Shown one piece after another: positions 57,284 through 64,000 of a DNA stretch of 64,000 bases. The stretch comes from Streptomyces fumanus (lineage in GTDB: Bacteria > Actinomycetota > Actinomycetes > Streptomycetales > Streptomycetaceae): NCBI RefSeq assembly GCF_014655295.1, contig NZ_BNBI01000003.1:485463-549462 (forward strand), read 5' to 3'. The notes beneath the pieces were generated by a model. It saw only the letters and a list, made by a program, of their open reading frames with translations. It searched no databases and had not been told where the DNA came from. Made by a program: the position numbers and the translations under genes. How positions within the stretch are numbered: the stretch's first letter is position 1; every line of letters begins with the position of its first letter.

Positions 57284-57593
57284 GGTACACCTCTCGACCT
57301 CTTGGAGCTGCTTCCTATCTGTGTGCTCAGTGCACTGTCAAATGCGCGGAATGGGCCGTGGCCAGGGAGTTCGCCCGTTTTGCTCGGTGATCAAGCGCTG
57401 CGCAGGAACGATCCCCCGGCGGCCGCCCGCGGGCCCCGGACGGGGCGTGCCGCACATCACGTTCCGGGCGGGTACGGAGCCTCCTGCTCCGCTTCGCGGA
57501 CCTTATGTCCTGCTATATGGGTGATTGTTTGGCAATATGTGTATCCGGGAATGCGCATGGAAGCGCTTCGGACCCCTGCTGAAGGAGGTGCGC
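57284..57593. other. Intergenic leader of the sigma factor gene
   Basis: A 310-base divergent region with an AT-richer stretch from 57500 to 57555. It holds the probable sigma-factor promoter; no gene or structured RNA is evident. Confidence 0.6.
57527..57552 (+). promoter_or_regulatory. Possible SigB/F-type promoter of the sigma factor gene
   Basis: GTTT (57527-57530), 16-base spacer, GGGAAT (57547-57552). The -35 is ideal; the -10 differs from GGGTAT at one position. It lies 41 bases before the ATG, suggesting autoregulation. Weaker than the other three SigB-like sites. Confidence 0.4.
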
Positions 57594-58388
57594 ATGACGC
57601 GTATCGCCGGCAGAACCAAGCCTCACCCGCATGACGACGCGCCGGACACGAGCGCGGACTTCGAGCGCCTCGCCGGACTGCCCCAGGGCCCGGAGCGCAA
57701 GGCGCTGCGGGACGAGCTGATCCGGGTCTGGCTGCCCATGGCCGAACGGATCGCCGTCCGCTTCCGGGGCCGCGGGGAGAGCCTGGAGGACCTGTACCAG
57801 GTGGCGGCCCTCGGCCTGGTCAAGGCCGTCGACCACTACGATCCGGCCCGCGGCCACGCCTTCGAGGCGTACGCCGTGCCGACCGTGACCGGCGAGATCA
57901 AACGGCACTTCCGCGATCACATGTGGACGCTGCACGTCCCCCGGCGGGTCCAGGACCTGCGCAACCGGGTGCGGCGCGCGGCGAAGGAGCTGGCCCAGAC
58001 CACCCCGGGACGCGCCCCCACGGTCGCGGAGATCGCCGAGCACGCGCAGCTCACCGCGGCGGAGGTGAGCACCGGCCTGGAGGCCCTGGAGTGCTTCACC
58101 GCGCTGTCGCTGGAGGCGGAGATGCCCGGCACCGACGGCTACGCCCTCGGGGACGCGCTCGGCGCGGTCGACCCGGCCTTCGACACCGTGGTGGACCGGG
58201 TCGCCGTACGGCCCTGTCTGCAGGCGCTGCCCGAGCGCGAGCGGACCATCCTCTACCTGCGCTTCTTCCGGGGGATGACGCAGAGCCACATAGCGCGGCA
58301 GCTCGGCATCTCCCAGATGCACGTCTCCCGGCTGCTCAGCGGCTGCTTCGCGCAGCTCCGCGAGGAGATCCTCACCGAGCCCCGCTGA
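57594..58388 (+). CDS. RNA polymerase sigma factor, SigB/SigF/SigG family
   Basis: 264 aa with an AAGGAGGT ribosome-binding site. Sigma-70 region 2 (ESLEDLYQVAALGLVKAVDH, FEAYAVPTVTGEIKRHFRDH), region 3 (GRAPTVAEIAEHAQLTAAEV) and region 4 (LPERERTILYLRFFRGMTQS, HIARQLGISQMHVSRLL). Length, the TVTGEIKRHFRD motif and lack of region 1.1 place it with stress and developmental SigB/F-type factors, which in Streptomyces are controlled by anti-sigma and anti-anti-sigma proteins. No anti-sigma gene is adjacent. Near-consensus SigB promoters in the same window are candidate targets. Confidence 0.95.
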   Translation: MTRIAGRTKPHPHDDAPDTSADFERLAGLPQGPERKALRDELIRVWLPMAERIAVRFRGRGESLEDLYQVAALGLVKAVDHYDPARGHAFEAYAVPTVTGEIKRHFRDHMWTLHVPRRVQDLRNRVRRAAKELAQTTPGRAPTVAEIAEHAQLTAAEVSTGLEALECFTALSLEAEMPGTDGYALGDALGAVDPAFDTVVDRVAVRPCLQALPERERTILYLRFFRGMTQSHIARQLGISQMHVSRLLSGCFAQLREEILTEPR

Positions 58389-58433
58389 CCGGGCCCGGCC
58401 GGCCGCGCCCCGGCGCCGCGCGGCCGGGCCCGG
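58389..58433. terminator. Bidirectional terminator between convergent genes
   Basis: CCGGGCCCGGCC (58389-58400) pairs perfectly with GGCCGGGCCCGG (58422-58433). The hairpin fills the entire gap between the sigma-factor stop and the ANTAR-gene stop, so it can serve both strands. Confidence 0.85.
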
Positions 58434-58826
58434 TCACCACGGCGGCGGCGCGCCCGGTATCTGGGTGGGGCCGTGCCGGTCCAGGGCCTCCTCCAGGGCG
58501 GCCCGGATCTCGGCCGGCAGGGCGCCGGTGCGTGCCCAGGCCAGGATCAGCTCCGCGACACTGCGCAGTTTGACGTTGGTGTGCTGGGAGACCTCCTTCA
58601 GCACCGCCCAGCCCTGGTCCGGCGTCACCCGGCCGAGCGCGACGACCATGCCGATCGCCTGGTCGACCACGGCGTGCGAGACCACCGCCTGCTGGAGCTG
58701 GCGGACCTGCTCGCGCAGTTCGTCCGCCGGGTCCGGCGCCCCGTCCCGGGACACGCCCGTCTGCGGGGTACGGCGTCCCGCCGTCCGTGCCGCTCGGTGC
58801 CGCTTCGCCGCGTCCGTCGTCGTCAC
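58434..58826 (-). CDS. ANTAR-domain protein
   Basis: 130 aa from GTG 58826 behind GGGAGGG. After a basic N-terminal tail and a short coiled segment (ADELREQVRQLQQAVVSHAV), residues ~50-115 form an ANTAR three-helix domain: VVDQAIGMVVALGRVTPDQG with the following LRSVAELILAWARTG. ANTAR domains bind dual hairpins in nascent RNA and prevent termination, usually fused to a GAF, PAS or receiver sensor; none is present, so it may act alone or with a partner. No target hairpin pair was identified. Confidence 0.9.
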   Translation of the reverse strand: MTTTDAAKRHRAARTAGRRTPQTGVSRDGAPDPADELREQVRQLQQAVVSHAVVDQAIGMVVALGRVTPDQGWAVLKEVSQHTNVKLRSVAELILAWARTGALPAEIRAALEEALDRHGPTQIPGAPPPW

Positions 58827-58871
58827 TGGTCACCCTCCCTGCCACTGAGCCGTACGGGGCGATACGCCGCC

Positions 58872-58895
58872 GTTTCGCTGGTTCCGTCGGGGTAC
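58872..58895 (+). promoter_or_regulatory. SigB-like promoter of the glyoxalase gene
   Basis: GTTT (58872-58875), 14-base spacer, GGGTAC (58890-58895): the best match to the SigB consensus in the window. The -10 is about 84 bases upstream of the ATG at 58980. Confidence 0.7.
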
Positions 58896-58979
58896 TCGGC
58901 AGGCGCCCCCAGCCGGTCCGGCTGGACACTGGTACGCGAGCCGGTGACTGCCGGTGGACGAGACCAGGACGCGACTGCC

Positions 58980-59783
58980 ATGAATCACGACACGACCTCT
59001 CCCGCCGGTGCCACGGACCGCCTGACCACCCGGTCCGTGTTCGGGGCGCCCTGCTGGGTGAGTCTGACCAGCCGGGATCTGAAGGCCACCGAGGAGTTCT
59101 ACTCCGCGGTGCTGGGCTGGCAGTGGCGGCCCGCCCGGCTCGGCGACAGCTTCCGGATCGCGCTGGCCGACGGGGCGCCGGTCGCCGGGATCGCGGCGGT
59201 CGCCACCATGTGGCAGATGGCGGTGGCCTGGACCCCGTACTTCGCCGTGACCAGCGCGGACCAGGCGGCCGGGCGGGTGCAGGAGCGCGGCGGCACCTCG
59301 GCGGTCGGGCCGATCTCGCTGCCGCCGGGCCGGGCGGCGCTGCTGGCCGACCGGGACGGCGCCACCTTCGGCGTCTGGGAGGGCGAGCTGTTCACCGACT
59401 GGGAGACCTGGCGGCGCGCCCAGCCGGCCTTCATCAAGCTGCACACCCGGGACGCCTTCGACGCCGCCATCTTCTACGGCGAGGTGCTGGACTGGGCCTC
59501 CGGCCGCCCCGGCGCCTGCGAGGTCGGCTACGAGGGCGGCGAGGTGGTGCTGCGCAGCAACGGGGACGTGGTGGCGCGGATCGAGTCCGGCGCGCTGGAG
59601 GCGGCGCCCGATCCGACCATCCGGCCGCACTGGCAGGTGCACTTCTTCGCCGCGGACGTCGCCGCCTGCGCACGGGCCGCGGAACTGCACGGCGGCAGCG
59701 TCCTGTCCGAGGCCGCCGGCGAGGCGGTGCTGCGCGATCCCGACGGCGCGCCGTTCACGGTCACCGCGCGCCGCGGACGCTGA
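58980..59783 (+). CDS. Two-domain glyoxalase/VOC-family protein
   Basis: 267 aa with two tandem VOC (glyoxalase/bleomycin-resistance-like) repeats: first from CWVSLTSRDLKATEEFYSAV to ATFGVWEGE, second from AFIKLHTRDAFDAAIFYGEV to LRDPDGAPFTVTA. The paired beta-alpha-beta-beta-beta modules usually form one metal site. Similar actinobacterial proteins are annotated hydroxylases or glyoxalases without proven substrate. ATG 58980 was chosen because it directly precedes the first conserved block; the frame is open far upstream. Confidence 0.9.
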   Translation: MNHDTTSPAGATDRLTTRSVFGAPCWVSLTSRDLKATEEFYSAVLGWQWRPARLGDSFRIALADGAPVAGIAAVATMWQMAVAWTPYFAVTSADQAAGRVQERGGTSAVGPISLPPGRAALLADRDGATFGVWEGELFTDWETWRRAQPAFIKLHTRDAFDAAIFYGEVLDWASGRPGACEVGYEGGEVVLRSNGDVVARIESGALEAAPDPTIRPHWQVHFFAADVAACARAAELHGGSVLSEAAGEAVLRDPDGAPFTVTARRGR

Positions 59784-59794
59784 CCCCATCCCGG

Positions 59795-61947
<2,153 letters not shown>

Positions 61948-61951
<4 letters not shown>

Positions 61952-62463
61952 CGGGCCTCCTCCAGGAGGCCGTCGACGAGCGCGGTCCGGTCGGCCAGTT
62001 GGGCGACCGGCATGATCTCACGCGGCAATTCCAGCCCCTCCTGGGTGATCGGTGTGGGTGCCGTGGGCACCAGCGGGACGCGTTCGCCGGCCCGGGCGCG
62101 CTGCGAGAACCAGATGACCCTGGTGCCGGTGTCGGTGGCGCAGCACCCCCAGCCGTCGCTGGTCGCGGCCAGGTGCTCCAGGCAGTCGCGCAGGTCCTGA
62201 TCGGGACGGAGTCCGTGGTCGTTGCCCCCGACGGCCGTGATCAGGTGCTGGCCGTTCCACCACAGCTCGATCGACGTGTGCTTGTCGCCGGCGTGCTCGT
62301 CGATGGCCCGGAGCAGCATCTCGGCGCCGCCGCAGACGGGCTGCACGAGGTTCTCCAGGTCCCAGAACCTCAGGTGAGCGGCCAGGATGCGCCTGACCTG
62401 TCGGACCCGTTCCGGACTGACTTCCACGTCGAGGTGGTAGTAGCGGGGGACTGCGGTCTTCAT
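61948..62463 (-). CDS. HATPase-like protein coupled to glgX
   Basis: 171 aa; [20 protein letters not shown] then [49 protein letters not shown]. Shape and motifs fit the small histidine-kinase-like ATPases (anti-sigma type, HATPase_c_2) frequent in Streptomyces, although the usual N-box ELVTNA reads [11 protein letters not shown] here, so nucleotide binding is not certain. ATG 62463 follows GAGGAG. Its stop overlaps the glgX start. A link between a signalling-type protein and glycogen debranching is inferred from this coupling. Confidence 0.8.
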
Positions 62464-62732
62464 CGTCGTTGACTCCTCACCGCGAAGCTCTCGCTCCTTC
62501 CCGGTCCTGGCGGACCGGGCCCCCGAACACGAAGCGTGAGCGGGCATCGCTTCTGAGTCACTCCAGCGTGGGAGCAGTAGTCCATTCGTGCAACACGAGC
62601 GGACGGCCGGCCCGGCCCCGGGACCCCCGCCCCGAATGGTTGAAGATCCAACAAGACGCTGGGTTGTCACCCGTGCACCATGTGTGAAGTACTCACCCGT
62701 TCCGTCGAGTCCCGGAAGGACAGAGGGCCCCC
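62464..62732. other. Divergent promoter region of the alpha-glucan genes
   Basis: 269 bases between the minus-strand ATPase/glgX pair and the plus-strand DUF5133-type gene, locally less GC-rich around 62625-62700. Promoters for both directions must lie here; I found no close SigB-type match. Confidence 0.5.
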
Positions 62733-63173
62733 ATGCTGCTGCCTGCGAAAGCCGAGGTCGCCCGGGAGTTGCGGCGGTACCGGGCCCGGGAACGGATGAT
62801 GCTCGCCTCGCCCGCCGACCGCTCGGTGCGGGCCGCCTTCGAGGACTCCGGGCACAGCCTGTGCGCGCTGATGGGCAAGCGGTGCGCGCGGGAGGCCGCG
62901 GACGCCGCCGAGCGCTATCTGCGTCCGCCCCTGGTGACCCACGCCCGCGAGCAGGACGACCGGTCCCGCGCCGCCCGCGCGGCACGGCGGGGCCCGCCGG
63001 CGCCGGACCGGCTCACGCAGGAACGGTCCGTCCAGGACCGGCCGTCCCAGGACCGGCATGTCCAGGACCGGCCGTCCCAGGACCGGCCGTCCCAGGACCG
63101 GCCGTCCCCCGGCCGGCATGCCCAGGACCGGCCTGCCCCGTCGGGGCGGAAGACCCCTTCCGGCGCGGCTTGA
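62733..63173 (+). CDS. DUF5133-type protein with QDRPS repeat tail
   Basis: 146 aa. The N-terminal half (MLLPAKAEVARELRRYRARE through ALMGKRCAREAADAAERYL) resembles the small DUF5133 proteins of Streptomyces, named from memory. The C-terminal half is disordered and built from QDRPS-like pentapeptides encoded by a 15-bp tandem repeat. Cytoplasmic, function unknown. Just upstream of glgE on the same strand. Confidence 0.8.
   Translation: MLLPAKAEVARELRRYRARERMMLASPADRSVRAAFEDSGHSLCALMGKRCAREAADAAERYLRPPLVTHAREQDDRSRAARAARRGPPAPDRLTQERSVQDRPSQDRHVQDRPSQDRPSQDRPSPGRHAQDRPAPSGRKTPSGAA
63031..63131. repeat. 15-bp tandem repeat coding QDRPS units
   Basis: TCCAGGACCGGCCG-type units recur every 15 bases with small changes for about six to seven copies, within the DUF5133-type gene. 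Because the unit is a multiple of three, copy-number change keeps the frame. Confidence 0.85.
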
Positions 63174-63227
63174 CCCCCTGGCCGGGCCCCGGGCCCGGCC
63201 CCGAGCAACGGCGGAGGTGAGAGGCCG

Positions 63228-64000
63228 ATGAGGACGACTTCGACGATCGGGCGCATTCCGGTGCGGGACGTCCATCCGGTGGTGGACGGCGGCAGGCGCC
63301 CGGCGAAGGCGGTGGCGGGCGAGACGTTCCAGGTCACCGCCACCGTGTTCCGGGAGGGGCATGACGCGGTGGCCGCCGATGTCGTCCTGTGCGATCCCGA
63401 CGGCCGGCCCGGCCCGTGGACGCCGATGCGGGAACTGGCCCCCGGCACCGACCGCTGGGGCGCCGAGGTCACCCCGGACCGGCCGGGCCGGTGGACGTAC
63501 CGGGTGGAGGCGTGGAGCGATCCGCTGGCCACCTGGCGCCACCACGCCCGGATCAAGGTCCCGGCGGGGATCGACGTGGGCCTGGTCCTGGAGGAGGGCG
63601 CCGAGCTGTTCGCGCGGGCCGCGGCGGGCGTGCCGCGCAAGGCCGGGCGGGCGGTGGTGCGGGCCGCGGCGGCGGCCCTGCGCGACGACGAGCTGCCGGT
63701 GCGGACCCGGCTGGCGGCGGCGCTGACCCCGGAGGTGGACGCGGTGCTGGCGCGGTATCCGCTGCGGGAGCTGGTCACGGCCTCCGAGCCGCTGCCGCTG
63801 CTGGTGGAACGCGAACGCGCCCTGTACGGCGCCTGGTACGAGTTCTTCCCCCGCTCCGAGGGCACTCCCGACAACCCCCACGGCACCTTCCGCACCGCCG
63901 CCCGGCGGCTGCCCGCCATCGCCGCCATGGGCTTCGACGTCGTCTACCTCCCGCCCATCCACCCCATCGGCACCACCCACCGCAAGGGCCCCAACAACAC
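63228..64000 (+). CDS. glgE: Alpha-1,4-glucan:maltose-1-phosphate maltosyltransferase GlgE (3' end cut by window)
   Basis: The first 257 codons are visible from ATG 63228, with GGAGGT about ten bases upstream. MRTTSTIGRIPVRDVHPVVD and the beta-sandwich domain (DRWGAEVTPDRPGRWTYRVE), the helical insert with LVERERALYGAWYEFFPRSE, and the start of the barrel (IAAMGFDVVYLPPIHPIGTT) are diagnostic of GlgE. It transfers maltosyl units from maltose-1-phosphate onto alpha-1,4-glucan. Later catalytic residues lie outside the window. Presumably grouped with treS/pep2/glgB further right. Confidence 0.95.
   Translation, partial: MRTTSTIGRIPVRDVHPVVDGGRRPAKAVAGETFQVTATVFREGHDAVAADVVLCDPDGRPGPWTPMRELAPGTDRWGAEVTPDRPGRWTYRVEAWSDPLATWRHHARIKVPAGIDVGLVLEEGAELFARAAAGVPRKAGRAVVRAAAAALRDDELPVRTRLAAALTPEVDAVLARYPLRELVTASEPLPLLVERERALYGAWYEFFPRSEGTPDNPHGTFRTAARRLPAIAAMGFDVVYLPPIHPIGTTHRKGPNN

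Noticed and set aside
57470..57475. GGGTAC upstream of the sigma factor gene
   Set aside because: No GNNT at a spacing of 14 to 16 bases, so it is not called a promoter.
58768..58773. Another GGGTAC upstream of the glyoxalase gene
   Set aside because: It lies inside the ANTAR coding sequence about 210 bases from the ATG and has no matching -35.
63031..63131. Short regular repeats as a CRISPR array
   Set aside because: Units are 15 bases, contiguous, in frame and coding; there are no spacers or cas genes. The 26-, 30- and 46-bp repeats likewise lack spacers.

Overview
The window is very GC-rich DNA with codon usage, short leader regions and gene families typical of Streptomyces: a SigB/F-type sigma factor, a DUF5133-type protein, the GlgE alpha-glucan pathway, a SpoIIE/GAF/PAS phosphatase, an ANTAR protein and a secreted NPP1 protein. 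The genus is inferred from this gene content, not measured.

Region 1 (1-38797, all on the minus strand) is the 5' part of a large non-ribosomal peptide synthetase (NRPS) cluster. Transcription runs right to left: a cytochrome P450, a stand-alone penicillin-binding-protein-like hydrolase, a five-module NRPS of 6,221 aa, and a second NRPS of more than 5,679 aa that leaves the window at the left edge. The order read from the sequence is A-T / C-A-T-E / C-A-T-E / C-A-T-E / C-A-T, then C-A-T-E / C-A-T / C-A-T-E / C-A-T / C-A(partial). There is no starter condensation domain, and no thioesterase is seen. The free-standing protein has the SxxK, YxN and HxG motifs and C-terminal extension of PBP-type thioesterases (SurE family), so the best prediction is an uncharacterised macrocyclic peptide of at least ten residues closed in trans. 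One pocket (module 7) is the textbook threonine code; modules 6 and 8 have acid-lined pockets that suggest basic residues.

Region 2 (38798-41634) is a decayed border: about 1.15 kb without a convincing gene, a broken Imm49-like gene with a stop and two frameshifts, and a possible 3' gene remnant.

Region 3 (41635-58433) holds housekeeping and stress genes: catalase and a small helical protein, both behind SigB-like promoters; a TetR/short-chain dehydrogenase/alcohol dehydrogenase operon with a double palindromic operator; YciO/Sua5-like protein, dienelactone hydrolase, MHYT membrane sensor, TauD-type dioxygenase, aldo/keto reductase, SpoIIE-type phosphatase with a coding minisatellite, ATP-dependent DNA ligase, NPP1 protein, a porphobilinogen deaminase, and the SigB/F-type sigma factor.

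Region 4 (58434-64000) continues with an ANTAR protein, a two-domain glyoxalase behind a SigB-like promoter, and an alpha-glucan locus: a histidine-kinase-like ATPase translationally coupled to glgX, a repeat-tailed DUF5133-type protein, and the start of glgE. The likely common theme of regions 3 and 4 is general (osmotic/oxidative) stress response.
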